The notes: generated by a model not told the origin, from the sequence alone. A stretch of 64,000 nucleotides of DNA from Palsa-504 sp963819785 (GCA_963819785.1 CAWFXW010000018.1:1-64000); one strand, 5' to 3'; shown: positions 1 to 9,440, numbered from the stretch's first letter. Numbers and translations are program-made.

Positions 1-209
1 TACCTGGTGGCGTTCGAGGTCGATGCGATCGACGAGATCAGGCGCCAGGACTGGAGCGTGCTGATCCAAGGACCGGCCTATTACGTGTCCGAGACCGAGC
101 GGGTCGCCGAACTGGCGGGCGTCGACCCTGGGCCGCCGGCGAGCGCGAGTTGTTCACGCGCATTGTCCCGAACCGCGTCACCGGCCGCCGGATCCAGTCC
201 GCTGGCTAA
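1..209 (+). pseudogene. C-terminal part of a pyridoxamine 5'-phosphate oxidase (PPOX)-like flavoprotein, frameshifted
   Basis: The gene runs in from the left edge. The visible peptide includes VAFEVDAIDE and WSVLIQGPAYYV, which is the pattern of the small split-barrel PPOX-like proteins that bind FMN or F420 in actinomycetes. After residue 45 or so the frame breaks near position 130. A second frame then supplies ERELFTRIVPNRVTGRRIQ and a TAA at 207-209, a plausible family C-terminus. Either an indel in the assembly or a real pseudogene would explain this. The family assignment rests on pattern recognition only. Confidence 0.55.
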
Positions 210-262
210 GGAACATCTGGCAGGAGACCGGTAGCCACCCGAGCGGCCTGGGGGAGGAAACG

Positions 263-705
263 GTGCCTGTCCGCTTTCAGCTGGTCATTGACTGTGCCGA
301 CCCAGACCGGCTGGCCCGGTTCTGGGCCGCCGCGCTGGGCTATGAGCTCGCATCGGCCCGGGCTGGATTCGCTACCTGGAACGACTTCTACCGCGAGCTG
401 GGGGTGCCCGAGGAGGAGCTGGCCGACGGGGCCGACAGGATCAGCGACCCGGAGGGCCAAGGGCCGGGCATCTGGTTTCATGTCGTCGCGGATGCCAAGG
501 CGGTCAAGAACCGGCTGCACCTCGACATCCACGCCAGCGGAGAGCGGACGTACTGATCGAGACTCGCAGGCACCGAGTCGACGCGGAGGCCAGTCGGGTG
601 GCCAGCCTGGGCGCCACCATCACTGGCGCATTGTCCGCGGAAGGGCTCTACCACTACGCGGTGGCAGTGCAGGACCTGGAAGGCAACGAGTTCGATATCA
701 ACTGA
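263..705 (+). pseudogene. VOC (glyoxalase/bleomycin-resistance fold) family protein, one frameshift
   Basis: It starts at GTG 263 behind a GGGGAGG ribosome binding site. The first 97 codons give FQLVIDCADPDRLARFWAAA and GPGIWFHVV, the beta-alpha-beta module of VOC proteins, which bind a metal and act on or sequester small molecules. The frame is lost near 553, and another frame continues with a segment ending in LEGNEFDIN and TGA at 703-705. That ending is typical of VOC proteins (metal-ligand Glu then Phe-x-hydrophobic). Corrected length would be about 147 aa, normal for the family. The substrate is unknown. One missing or extra base would restore the gene. Confidence 0.72.
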
Positions 706-755
706 TCGCGGCCTCGGTTAGCGCCTCTCGCTCGTCCCTGACGAAATCGAAGGCG

Positions 756-880
756 GCTGGGCGGCGGCGGCGTGGCGTAGAGCTCGATCGCCTGCCCGGT
801 GACGCTGAACCGCCATGGCTGGGTGTTGTGCACCGACGGTGCGCGGGCGGCTAGCCGATGAGGTAGCCAGCCCGTTCGGC
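756..880 (-). pseudogene. N-terminal relic of an Acg-type nitroreductase
   Basis: On the minus strand the peptide LAARAPSVHNTQPWRF followed by GQAIELYA is visible. This is the hallmark of the N-terminus of Acg/Rv2032-type putative FMN-dependent nitroreductases of actinobacteria, where the APSxHNTQPWRF segment lies at the flavin site. Neither the expected 300 aa downstream nor a continuous upstream frame is present, so only a short relic remains between the VOC gene and the GNAT-AAA gene. Confidence 0.5.
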
Positions 881-1010
881 CAGATCCGGCGCTGGATTGC
901 TCGTGGTTGGCCACCTTCCCCCCCTCGGCGGACGCGCCGACGGCGGCAGGGCCGAAGGTCCCTCACGGCCAGGCTGAACGCCCGTAGGCGCTGCGAATCT
1001 CGGCCAGCGC

Positions 1011-2287
1011 CTATATCCGGGCGTATTCGGTGATGTCCTGCTCGAAGTCGGCGACGAGTTCCGGGGTAAGGGTGCGCCGGGTCTGGCTGATGGCGTGGCG
1101 GATGTCGTCGGTGGTGACGAGTTCCTTGCCGTGCTCGAACAGGACGCGCTCGAAGGCCAGCTGCGCGGTGCGGCGGGCGGCGAACTCGATGTCGGCGGGG
1201 GTGAACAGCTGTGATTCCTCGACGATCGCGGCCATGTCAAGCTCGCCGTGCGGGACGGCGGCCAGGTAGCGGTCCCGGATCGCCTGCCGGGCGTCCGGGT
1301 CGGGTGGTCCGATGGGCAGGACGTAGTTCAACCGGCCGTGCCGCAGGAACGCGCTATCGAGGGCGCGGACCGAGTTGGTAGCGCAGATAAGCAGACGCTC
1401 GTCTTGCTCGCGGAAAGCCGGGATGAGCTTGAGCATCTCGTTGGTGACGCCCTGGGCCGCCGACACCGTGCGCGGCTGGCGCGACCCGGCGATTTCCTCC
1501 ACCTCGTCGATGAACAGCACCACCTTGTCCAGTTCGGCCACCAGGGCGAACGCCTCGCGGAGCGCGGCGGCCAGGCCGGCCGGGGACTTGCCCGCCAGCC
1601 GCGACGGGAATAGCTCGACGAACGGCCAGCCCAGCTGCGACGCGGCGCCCCTGGCGAAGCTGGTCTTGCCCGTTCCGGGCGGCCCGAACAGCACGATCGC
1701 CCGGGGCGGCACCAGGCCGAGCCGTTCGGCCAGCTGCGGCTGTGCCAGCGGCAAGATCACCCGCCGCTCGATGAGCTCCTTCTCCTTGACCATGCCGCCG
1801 AGCCGGTCCCAGGCCCCGGCCCGCACCATGCGCCCGCCGAGCTGATCCAGGATTCCGGCGCTGCCCGGGCCGACCGGCTCCACCCGCTCGTATAGGACCA
1901 TCTCCCGGCGTGCGCTGAACCCGGAATGCTCCAGCGCCAGCGGTCCGGTCTCGCTGTTCGCCGCCAGCAGGCACACGATCCGGCGCACCCCGGCCGTGAC
2001 CAGCCGCCGTTCCAGCTCACCCAGCATCGCGCTGCCGATTCCCCGGCGTCGCCACGCCGCGGCCAGGCTGATCCGCATCACCCAGGCCTGATCCCCGGTC
2101 ACCGTGGCCACCGCCACGCCGGCCAGTTCCTCCCCGACCACGGCCACGACGGTCGGCTGATGCGACCGGACCGCCGCGATCAGGTCCGACAGTCCGAACA
2201 GCGGCGCCTCGCTGCTCGATGCCGGTCCTCCCACAACCGGACCGCGGCATCGAGGTCATCGGCGTGAAAATCACGCACCCGCCACAT
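1011..2287 (-). CDS. GNAT acetyltransferase fused to an AAA+ ATPase
   Basis: The uninterrupted frame covers 1011-2234 (407 aa). The N-terminal ~120 residues form a GNAT acetyltransferase with the acetyl-CoA pyrophosphate loop AAWRRRGIGSAMLGELE. The C-terminal part is an AAA+ module with Walker A GPPGTGKT, Walker B VVLFIDEVEE, sensor-1 ATNS and a downstream Arg region. The first part of the GNAT domain (RVRDFHADDLDAAVRLWED) lies in another frame starting at ATG 2287, so a one-base frameshift sits near 2222. I therefore set the likely true start at 2287. GNAT proteins transfer acetyl groups from acetyl-CoA, and the AAA+ domain could act as a remodelling or regulatory partner. No substrate is evident. 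It ends about 120 bp before the nitroreductase relic and lies downstream of the two-component genes. Confidence 0.8.
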
Positions 2288-2359
2288 CACCACCGCAACA
2301 GTGTGACACCCGTCGCGATCGGGACCGAAGCGTGCTCGCGTGATGGGTTCTTCAGAGTG

Positions 2360-3022
2360 CTATTGCGCATCAGCGCGTTTCTCGAAGAGCCCCGCCTGGT
2401 ATGCGAGTACGACGGCCTGGACGCGGTTGCGGAGGCCGAGCTTGGCGAGGATGTGCGTGACGTGCGTCTTGACGGTCGTCTCGCTGATGTAGAGCTGTCG
2501 ACCGATCTCTGAGTTGGATAGGCCGCGAGCGATGAGCAGGAGGATGTCTTGCTCTCGTGCGGTGAGCTCGTCCAGCTCTTTCGGCGGCGCGGGGCGGGGG
2601 ATGCGGGTGAACTGCCTGATCACGCGCTTGGTAATTGCGGGTGAGAGTAGCGCGTCACCGGCAGCGACCGTGTGCACGGCGGCGATCAGCTGTTCGGGAG
2701 GGTCGTCCTTGAGCACGAACCCGTTCGCTCCGGCGCACAGTGCTTCGTAGACGTATTCGTCGAGGCCGAAGGTCGTGAGGATCAGGATCCGGGCGGTGTT
2801 GTCGGCGGCGATTATCCGCCGCGTCGCCTCGAGCCCGTCGAGCTCGGGCATCCGGATGTCCATCAGGATGACGGTCGGCTTGAACCGCGCGGCCTTAGCC
2901 ACCGCCTCGAGCCCGTCTCTCGCTTCTGCTGCCACTTCGATGTCCGGTTCACCGGAAAGCAGCATCCGAAAGCCGGCCCGGACCATCGACTGGTCGTCGG
3001 CGATCAGGACACGAATCGTCAT
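2360..3022 (-). CDS. NarL/FixJ-type response regulator (REC + LuxR helix-turn-helix)
   Basis: The protein is about 220 aa. The receiver domain begins IRVLIADDQSMVRAGF and carries the phosphoacceptor Asp in VILMDIRMPELDG, Thr in ILTTF and Lys in VLKDD. The C-terminal LuxR helix-turn-helix reads ELTAREQDILLLIARGLSNS then KTHVTHILAKLGLRNR. I chose ATG 3022 because it overlaps the kinase stop codon in an ATGA arrangement, implying translational coupling. The upstream alternative start at 3049 would overlap the kinase by 31 bases. It is paired with the histidine kinase directly upstream and probably controls the divergent ABC exporter, as in many actinobacterial DesR/LiaR-like pairs. A palindrome at 4221-4236 is a candidate binding site. 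Confidence 0.93.
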   Translation of the reverse strand: MTIRVLIADDQSMVRAGFRMLLSGEPDIEVAAEARDGLEAVAKAARFKPTVILMDIRMPELDGLEATRRIIAADNTARILILTTFGLDEYVYEALCAGANGFVLKDDPPEQLIAAVHTVAAGDALLSPAITKRVIRQFTRIPRPAPPKELDELTAREQDILLLIARGLSNSEIGRQLYISETTVKTHVTHILAKLGLRNRVQAVVLAYQAGLFEKRADAQ

Positions 3023-4185
3023 GACCGGTACCCGGCCAGCGGAAGGCACGCGGTGAGGCTGAAGCCGCCGCCATTGGTGGTCGCGGTGGTCATCTCGCCG
3101 CCGTAGAGCTTGACGCGCTCGTGGATCCCGATGAGCCCGTGACCACGGCTGTCGCTTCTCGCTGCGCCGTGGCCGTTGTCGCTCACTTCGATTCGTAGCT
3201 GGTCTGGGGCATACTCAAGTGCCACTTCGGCTTGGGTCGCATGTGCGTGCTTGAGCACGTTGGTGAGACCTTCCTGGACTATCCGGTAGGCGGAGATGTC
3301 GATCCCGCGGGGCAGGTCGAGGGGATCACCGTCGACGTGCAACCGCGCGGGGAGCCCGGCGCGCCCGACGTCTTGCAGGAGCGCGCCAAGACGGTCGAGC
3401 CCCGGCTGGGGTCCGAGCTCGGCGCGTTCTCCGTCTTCACGCATCGCGTCCAGCAGGTGACGCATCTCCGCCAGTGCGTCGCGCCCCGCCTGCTCGACGC
3501 CCTTCAGCGCTTCGCGATCCTCGGACAGCGCGGCGGGGAGCTCGTGCCTGACGGCTCCGACCTGTAGCACCATCACGCTGACGGCGTGGGCGACGATGTC
3601 GTGCAGCTCGCGCGCGATCCGGGTCCGCTCCTCGGCCATCGCGATCCGCGCGGCGGTGTCCCGTTCCCGCTCGGCCTGGGTCGCACGTGACTCCGCCGCC
3701 TCGGCCTGCACGGCGCGCCCGCGTACGGCAAAGCCCGCGACCCAGCTGATCGCGAACTCGAGCGGGACGACAACGGGCTGGCTGGCTGGGTGTCCGGGAA
3801 CGCTGGAGACGATGGCCGACGCGCCGACGACGACGACCGCCAGTCCCAACGCCGCCCGGCGGACGTCGCGGAGGTTCCCGAGCAGGAACGCGTCCGCCAT
3901 CCCGATGGGGAACAGAGCGTCGGCGTACGGGATCAGCAGCGGCTCGACGACCGAAATCCCCGCGGCCAGCAGCCAGTACACCGCCGGACCCGCAAACGGA
4001 AAGCGTCGGCAGGCGAAGACCGGGAGCACCAGGGTCGCGATCGCAGGAACGCAGAACCAGAGCGTCGCTTCCGGGGCTCCGGGCGAGCCGCGTCCGAGCA
4101 CCACTTCGAGCATGGCCGCGATCGCCAGGACCGCGACCAGCACGTGAAACCAGTAGCGGCGCGCGAGATCTCGGACTTGGTTCAC
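3019..4185 (-). CDS. NarL-family sensor histidine kinase (HisKA_3)
   Basis: The protein is about 388 aa. Several hydrophobic segments in the first ~150 residues form a membrane sensor, followed by a short coiled coil (EAAESRATQAERERD). The HisKA_3 dimerisation/phosphotransfer box is RTRIARELHDIVAHAVSVM, with the phosphorylated His near residue 195. The HATPase_c domain has GLTNVLKHA (N box), SDNGHG and GHGLIGIHERV. I favour GTG 4185 (MNQVRDLARRYW) over earlier starts because upstream codons give non-membrane, Arg-rich sequence typical of noncoding DNA and would run into the divergent promoter. Its stop overlaps the regulator start. The signal is unknown. Gene order next to an ABC exporter suggests cell-envelope or drug sensing. 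Confidence 0.92.
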   Translation of the reverse strand: MNQVRDLARRYWFHVLVAVLAIAAMLEVVLGRGSPGAPEATLWFCVPAIATLVLPVFACRRFPFAGPAVYWLLAAGISVVEPLLIPYADALFPIGMADAFLLGNLRDVRRAALGLAVVVVGASAIVSSVPGHPASQPVVVPLEFAISWVAGFAVRGRAVQAEAAESRATQAERERDTAARIAMAEERTRIARELHDIVAHAVSVMVLQVGAVRHELPAALSEDREALKGVEQAGRDALAEMRHLLDAMREDGERAELGPQPGLDRLGALLQDVGRAGLPARLHVDGDPLDLPRGIDISAYRIVQEGLTNVLKHAHATQAEVALEYAPDQLRIEVSDNGHGAARSDSRGHGLIGIHERVKLYGGEMTTATTNGGGFSLTACLPLAGYRS

Positions 4186-4220
4186 GCGTTGAACGTACTT
4201 CAGCCCTTTCGCTCTCCGCC

Positions 4221-4236
4221 TCCTACCTGAGTAGGA
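4221..4236. promoter_or_regulatory. Candidate operator palindrome in the divergent kinase/ABC promoter region
   Basis: A perfect inverted repeat, TCCTAC-CTGA-GTAGGA, lies in the 132-bp gap between the divergent histidine kinase (start 4185) and ABC ATPase (start 4318). Its size and position fit a dimeric NarL-type regulator site. Binding by the neighbouring regulator is inferred. Confidence 0.5.
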
Positions 4237-4317
4237 GCACCGATCGTCGGCCGGGAGGAGCCGGAATCGGGCTTCGCGACGATGTGGATCCGGTGGCCGG
4301 GACCGTACGTTCGGCTC

Positions 4318-5079
4318 ATGTTGAACCAAGCTGTCGTCACAACCGGAGCTTCAGTCCCGGCTCCGGTCGCCCTCCGCGATGTCCGCAAGGTCCATGGCCG
4401 GGGCGTAGGAACGGTCGTCGCCCTCGACGGCGTCAGCGCCGCACTGTCCCGGGGGTCGTTCACCGCGATCATGGGGCCATCGGGCTCGGGCAAGAGCACA
4501 TTCCTGAACGTGGCGGCGGGGCTGGACCGGCCCACCTCAGGAAGCGTTGCCCTCGGCGGTATCGACCTGGCGCACCTCAGCGAGCGGCGGTTGACGATCC
4601 TGCGGCGTGAGCGGATCGGGTTCGTCTTCCAGGCCTTCAACCTGCTGCCGTCGCTCACCGTCGCACAGAACATTGCCCTGCCGCTGCGCCTGGACGGCCG
4701 CCGGCCGCGGCGCTCGGCCGTGCGTGAGATCGCCGCCCGGGTCGGGCTCGAGAAGCGCCTGCGCGACCGCCCCTCGCAGCTGTCCGGCGGCCAGCAGCAG
4801 CGGGTCGCGATCGCCCGGGCCCTCATCACACGGCCGGAGGTGGTGTTCGCCGACGAGCCGACCGGGGCGCTAGACACCCAGAACGGTCGAGCGGTGCTCG
4901 CCCTGCTTCGCGAGGTCGTCGACCAGGACGGGCACACGGTGGTGATGGTCACCCACGACCCGGTGGCGGCGGCGTACGCCGACCGCGTCATGCTGCTCGC
5001 CGACGGGCGGGTGGCCGGGACGCTCGAGGCCCCCAGCGCCGACCAAGTTGCAGAGCACCTCGCACATCTGGGGGCCTGA
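4318..5079 (+). CDS. MacB/LolD-type ABC transporter ATPase
   Basis: The protein is 253 aa from ATG 4318 (MLNQAVVTTG). Visible motifs are Walker A MGPSGSGKST (about residues 52-61), Q-loop FVFQAFNLLPSLT, signature LSGGQQQRVAIARAL, Walker B VVFADEPTGALD and the H-loop MVTHDP. The NLLPSLTVAQN and GALD sequences are characteristic of the MacB/LolD/FtsE subfamily, which powers export or mechanotransmission through FtsX-fold permeases. The permease follows after 3 nt, so they form one operon. An upstream start at 4282 is possible, but 4318 aligns with the family. Divergent from a two-component pair that probably induces it. Confidence 0.94.
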   Translation: MLNQAVVTTGASVPAPVALRDVRKVHGRGVGTVVALDGVSAALSRGSFTAIMGPSGSGKSTFLNVAAGLDRPTSGSVALGGIDLAHLSERRLTILRRERIGFVFQAFNLLPSLTVAQNIALPLRLDGRRPRRSAVREIAARVGLEKRLRDRPSQLSGGQQQRVAIARALITRPEVVFADEPTGALDTQNGRAVLALLREVVDQDGHTVVMVTHDPVAAAYADRVMLLADGRVAGTLEAPSADQVAEHLAHLGA

Positions 5080-5082
5080 GCC

Positions 5083-7539
5083 ATGCTACGTCTCGCCGTT
5101 CTCAGCGCTCGTGGCCGCCTCGGCGCGTTCACCGGCGCGCTGATCGCGCTCTTCGCCGCGGCCGTGCTCTCGATGGCCTGGGGTATGCAGCTCGAGTCCA
5201 TACTGCACACGCATCCGCCCGTTGAGCGCTACGCCGGTGCTACGGCGGTCGTGACCGGGCAGCAGAAGGCCGGCGCTGATCACGATGTCCTGCTCGGCGA
5301 GCGCGCGCGAGCGAGTTCCGCACTCATTGCGCGGCTGGCGGCGGTGCCCGGGGTCCGGGCGGCGATCGGCGACGTGTCGGTGCCCGCCGGGCTCGGCGGC
5401 AGGGCCGCTGTCGCCCACGGCTGGAGCAGCTCCGCGCTGACGCCGTACGTCCTGAGCGCCGGACGCCCGCCCGCCGGACCCGACGAGGTTGTCACCGGCT
5501 ACCCCGCCACGCTCGGTACGCGGCTGCCCCTCGCGGCCACCGGGCCGGCGCATAGGGTCACGGTGGTCGGCGTCGCTCAGCCCCGCCACCCCGTCTCCCA
5601 GCAGACGGCGATCTTCCTGACCGACGCCGAGGCAACGCGGCTGGCCGGGCATCCGGGCCGGGTCGACGCGATCGGCGTGCTGACTGGCCCGGGCTTCGAC
5701 GCCGGGCGCCTGCGCGCGGCCGCCGGCGGCGCGCAGGTGCTGACGGGCGACGCACGCGGCGCGGCCGAGTACCCGGAGCTCGAGCTATCCCGCACGACCA
5801 TGATCCCGGTGACGGCGGCGTTCGGCGGGCTGGCGATGTTCATCGCGATTTTCGTCGTGGCCGGCACGCTGGGCCTGTCGATCCAGCAGCGCGAGCGCGA
5901 GATCGCGCTCTTGCGGGCGGTGGCCGCGACGCCCGGCCAGATCCGGCGCATGATCGCGTGGGAGGCGGCGATCGTCGCGCTGGTCGGTTCAGCGGCCGGG
6001 ATCTGGCCCGGGATCGTACTGGGCCGGGCCCTCGCGCAGGGAATGATCCACCACGGCATCGTGCCGCCGAACTTCACCCTCAACTACGACTGGCTGCCCG
6101 CCGCCGCGGCCATCGTCGGCGGGGTCGCCGCCGCGCTGCTCGCGGTGCTGGCCGCCGGACGGCGTGCCGCCCGCGTGCCGCCGGCGCTCGCGCTCACCGA
6201 CGCCGCGGCCGAGCCACGGCTGCTGGGACCCGGGCGGGTCATCGGCGGGCTGGTCGCGCTCGCCGCTGCGGTTCCGCTGTTCACGGTCTCGGCCACAACC
6301 ACCACCCCGGAGACAGCCGCGGCGACATCAGAGCTGAACGCGATCTTCCTCGTGGTGGCGGCCGCCTTCCTCGGTCCGATCGTGCCGTACGTGGTCGCCC
6401 GGTTGCTAGGGCCGCCGCTCGCGGCGCTCTCACCTGTCGGCGGGTTCCTCGCCTCCGCGAACCTCGGCGCCGCCACCCGGCGTTTCTCGTCAGCCAGCAC
6501 TCCGCTAGTGCTCACCGTCGCCCTGAGCTGCACCCTCTTCTTCAGCAGCACCACCATCGACCACGCCACCACCCAGCAACGGCAGGCGGCGCTGACGGGC
6601 CAGCTCGCCATCACCAGCACAGGACCGGGCCTCCCGGCCGCCGCGCTCGCCGACACGCGCGCCACGCCCGGAGTACGTTCGGCGGTCGCGCTGACGTCCA
6701 CCACGCTCGGCCCGGGCCTCGGCGCCGATGACACCCTCCCCGCCCAGATCCTCGCCGGAGGGCAGGGCGGCGGCCTCGACGCCGGGGTGATCGCGGGGTC
6801 CCTGAGCGCCCTACACGGCGACGCCATCGCGCTCGGGCGCCACCGCGCCGACGCCGCGCACGCCCGCATCGGCGACCGCATGGCGATCATGCTGGGCGAC
6901 GGCACGCGCACCCACGCCACCGTCGTGGCGATCTACGCCCGCGATCTGGCCTTCGGGGACGCGCTGCTCGCCCCCGAACTCGCCGCCGGTCACCTGACCA
7001 CCCCGCTGCTCGGCACGATCCTCGTCCGGACCGACCAGCCAGCGGCGGCGGCCACGCGCCTGCAGGCGCTGGCGGCAAGATACCCCGGACTCCAGGTGAG
7101 CGACAGCGCCTCACTCGTCACCGCGACCGACGCCGACCGCGAGCTGAACCGCTGGCTCGGCCCGTTCTTCGTCGCGATGCTCTTCGCCTTCACGTCGATC
7201 GCCGTCGTCAACACGCTGATCATGATCGCGCTCCGGCGCCGCCGCGAGCTCGCGCTCCTGCGGCTCACCGGCGCCACCACGCGCCAGGTCCGGTCGATGG
7301 CGCGCTGGGAGGCCATCCTGATCATCACCATCGGCCTCGGCATCGGGCTGGCGATCGCGGCCACCGCGCTGCTGCCGCTCAGCCGCGCGTTCACGGGAGG
7401 CTTCCGTCCCTACGCGCCAGCCGGATGGCTCGCCGCGATCCTCGGCTGCTCGGCGCTCCTGGCTCTGGTGGCCCTGTCAGTCCCGACACGGCGGGCGCTG
7501 CGCACGCAGCCGGCCGAAGCAATCCGGATCCAAGAGTAG
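5083..7539 (+). CDS. FtsX-like ABC transporter permease (two FtsX domains)
   Basis: The protein is 818 aa, the usual size for actinobacterial double-FtsX permeases. An N-terminal membrane segment (about residues 14-34) is followed by a ~200-residue extracellular domain. Further hydrophobic segments lie near 242-265, 296-315, 339-360, 385-402, 420-440, 473-488, 693-717, 746-766 and 781-800, giving ten in all. Each FtsX core shows the family coupling sequence after the first core helix: QQREREIALLRAVAATPGQI and RRRRELALLRLTGATTRQV. The C-terminus (RRALRTQPAEAIRIQE) is typical. It starts 3 nt after the ATPase stop, giving a two-gene exporter operon. The substrate is not evident; related systems export peptides, antibiotics or lipids. 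Confidence 0.93.
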   Translation: MLRLAVLSARGRLGAFTGALIALFAAAVLSMAWGMQLESILHTHPPVERYAGATAVVTGQQKAGADHDVLLGERARASSALIARLAAVPGVRAAIGDVSVPAGLGGRAAVAHGWSSSALTPYVLSAGRPPAGPDEVVTGYPATLGTRLPLAATGPAHRVTVVGVAQPRHPVSQQTAIFLTDAEATRLAGHPGRVDAIGVLTGPGFDAGRLRAAAGGAQVLTGDARGAAEYPELELSRTTMIPVTAAFGGLAMFIAIFVVAGTLGLSIQQREREIALLRAVAATPGQIRRMIAWEAAIVALVGSAAGIWPGIVLGRALAQGMIHHGIVPPNFTLNYDWLPAAAAIVGGVAAALLAVLAAGRRAARVPPALALTDAAAEPRLLGPGRVIGGLVALAAAVPLFTVSATTTTPETAAATSELNAIFLVVAAAFLGPIVPYVVARLLGPPLAALSPVGGFLASANLGAATRRFSSASTPLVLTVALSCTLFFSSTTIDHATTQQRQAALTGQLAITSTGPGLPAAALADTRATPGVRSAVALTSTTLGPGLGADDTLPAQILAGGQGGGLDAGVIAGSLSALHGDAIALGRHRADAAHARIGDRMAIMLGDGTRTHATVVAIYARDLAFGDALLAPELAAGHLTTPLLGTILVRTDQPAAAATRLQALAARYPGLQVSDSASLVTATDADRELNRWLGPFFVAMLFAFTSIAVVNTLIMIALRRRRELALLRLTGATTRQVRSMARWEAILIITIGLGIGLAIAATALLPLSRAFTGGFRPYAPAGWLAAILGCSALLALVALSVPTRRALRTQPAEAIRIQE

Positions 7540-7599
7540 GGATGGGGCCGATGGCGTCGCGCACTTCCCGGGCGACACGCGTGCCGGGTGCCCGGCACT

Positions 7600-8070
7600 G
7601 GCCGCTCGCGACTCTGCTGCTGGGCCGCCGCCGTCCTGGCTTGCCGCCGTCCTGCTCGGCCTGCTCGAGCCGGCGCTGGCCTACCTCGGCGAACCCTTCG
7701 GCCTGTCCATGACCAGCGCTACCGACGGCGCCATCATCTCCGGACTAGAGTCGGCGCTGGTCGTCATCCTGGCCGCCCTGGTGCTCGATGAGGCCATCAG
7801 CCGCGCCAGGATCGTTGCCGTCGTGGCCGGCCTCGCCGGGCTCGTCGTGCTACCGGCGGGGGCGGCGGCAGCACGGCTGCCGGCGACCTCTGCATCGTCG
7901 GCGGCGTGCTCAGCGCCAGCCTCTACAGCGTCGTGGCGAAGCGCTTCGCCGAACACAGCGACGCGCTATCGCTGACGACCTGGCAGTTCACTGCGGCGAC
8001 GGCGGTGGCGCTAGCGGTCGCCACTACGCGCTGGGTCGGCCATCCTGACCAGCTGCCGACCGCCGCCGTC
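7600..8070 (+). pseudogene. EamA/DMT-family transporter fragment, frameshifted and truncated
   Basis: Two frames together read as a drug/metabolite transporter half. The first, from about 7637 to 7865, includes LGLLEPALAYLGEPFGLSMT and SALVVILAALVLDE. The second, from about 7900 to 8035, includes VLSASLYSVVAKRFAEHSDA and LTTWQFTAATAVALAVAT. The GLEP/TSATDGAII and LYSVVAKR patterns are typical of EamA repeats. Only about 140 of the usual ~300 residues are recognisable, and sequence after about 8090 no longer resembles the family. This is a decayed gene or an assembly-damaged fragment following the ABC operon. Confidence 0.6.
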
Positions 8071-8449
8071 ATCGGCTCCCAGTCCCGGCCGGGTTGCTGG
8101 CCCGCGCCACCCGCGCTGTCAGCTCCGGGACCACGACCCCGGCTGGGACGGATAGACATCTCGTACTCCTCAGGGATCTCGCCGGACTCATGTCCCCGCA
8201 AGACCGGCCCCGGGCGTCACTGCAGCCAGCCACATACTCAAGATCCCCGACAGAGTCAAGCTCAGACGTGTCGTAGCACCATGAGCCTCTTTTCAATCAC
8301 GCGTACCAATTCGGCGGATCGGCGTGTTTTTACCAGGGAATGTCTAGCCGGGGGGTAGAATCGAATTCAGATCCTAGAGAAGCCTGCCCCTCCCGGGGAC
8401 GACAACGACGCCAGCAGCGGCGGCCCGTCCCGGCGAGGAGGCGACCTAG
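8071..8449. other. Intergenic stretch with no recognisable gene
   Basis: No coding pattern that I trust. The last part holds the promoter region of the DUF222 gene, with a TAGAAT hexamer at 8356-8361 that could be a -10 element. There is no convincing -35 at the right spacing. Confidence 0.4.
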
Positions 8450-9171
8450 GTGAGTGCGACGGCCCCGGCGGATGCCCGTGAGGCGCTGGACATGATCCGC
8501 GCCGGGCTGGGCTACCTGGCCGCCGCCGACGCGGCCCGGCTCCCCGCCGGGACCCAGGCTGAATTCCTGCGCGAGCTGGAGCGGGACGCCGCGGTCCTGA
8601 CCGCGGCGCGGGCCGGGATGCTGGCTTCGTTCACCGCCGGCAGGGCCCCGCGGGGGACGGGGACGACAGCGCGGTGTCGTGGCTGATCCACCGGACCGGG
8701 ATCACCCGCGGCGCCGCGGTCGGGCACACCGCGTGGGCCAGGCGGGTCGCGAGGCATCCGCGGGTGGTCGCGGCGCTGGCCGCCGGGCAGGTCCCGGAGT
8801 CCGCCGGGCGGCTGATCTGCCTGTGGACGGACAAGCTCCCCCCGGAGTACCGGGACGCGGCGGACGAGCAGCTGCTGGCCGCGTCCGCGGGGGGGCTGGG
8901 GCTGGCGGACCTGGCCGGGTTGTTCGCGGAGATGTACGTGCGGGCCCGGGGGGACCTGCCCGACCAGGACCCGGGCCGGGACTTCGCGGACCGGGAGGTG
9001 AAGCTGGCCACCACGATCGGCGGGGCCGGGGTGCTGCACGGGGACCTGACCGGCGAGTGCGCCGCCGCGGTCGCCGCGGTGCTGGACGCGCTGTCGGCCC
9101 CGGCCGGGGCCGAGGATGACCGGTCCAAGGGGCAGCGGTATCACGACGCGCTGGCCGAGGCGATGCGTTGG
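8450..9171 (+). pseudogene. DUF222 (13E12-type) protein, frameshifted and truncated before its HNH part
   Basis: It starts at GTG 8450 behind GAGGAGGCG. The early part (MIRAGLGYLAAADAARLPA) breaks near 8650. A second frame continues with WLIHRTGITRGAAVGHT, ARHPRVVAALAAGQVPES and FADREVKLATTIGGAGVLHG up to KGQRYHDALAEAM. This is the order seen in DUF222 proteins, which usually end in an HNH nuclease domain and are often repeated in actinobacterial genomes. Family similarity stops abruptly at about 9171. The expected next ~200 residues and HNH motif are missing, replaced by DNA containing an integrase relic. I read this as a break point, probably of an insertion. Confidence 0.75.
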
Positions 9172-9229
9172 CTCGTAAAATGCATCGTGACGTCTGTCAC
9201 ACCAAGTCGATACGGGTGTGGTACGTGCG

Positions 9230-9440
9230 ATCGTCTGTGGGTGCCGAAAACCTCGTCCACGTTCGGGAGTGACCAGCAGCCGCAGCCCCTGGCGGCGCGC
9301 TTTCGGTATCACGGCGAGGAGGGTCGCGATCCAGGCCCGGCCCGCCCAGTCCAGGTCCGGGCGGCGCGACTGCCGCTGTTGCAGGACGGTGAGCTGGTGG
9401 CGCAGGATCAGGATCTCGGCGGTCTTTCATGTCTCCTCGC
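9230..9440 (-). pseudogene. N-terminal relic of an rve-type integrase/transposase
   Basis: On the minus strand one frame reads AEILILRHQLTVLQQRQSRR then PDLDWAGRAWIATLLAV and LRLLVTPERG. This is the coiled N-terminal start of the IS3/IS481-like integrase-core proteins common in actinobacteria, in which the catalytic DDE domain follows. The catalytic domain is absent: the frame runs into the truncated DUF222 region. It marks an old transposition or integration event at the left side of the large operon. Confidence 0.65.

Noticed and set aside
4200..5210. 336-codon minus-strand frame opposite the ABC ATPase
   Set aside because: Ser/Arg/Ala-rich shadow of a clear ATPase gene. It would also cover the divergent promoter.
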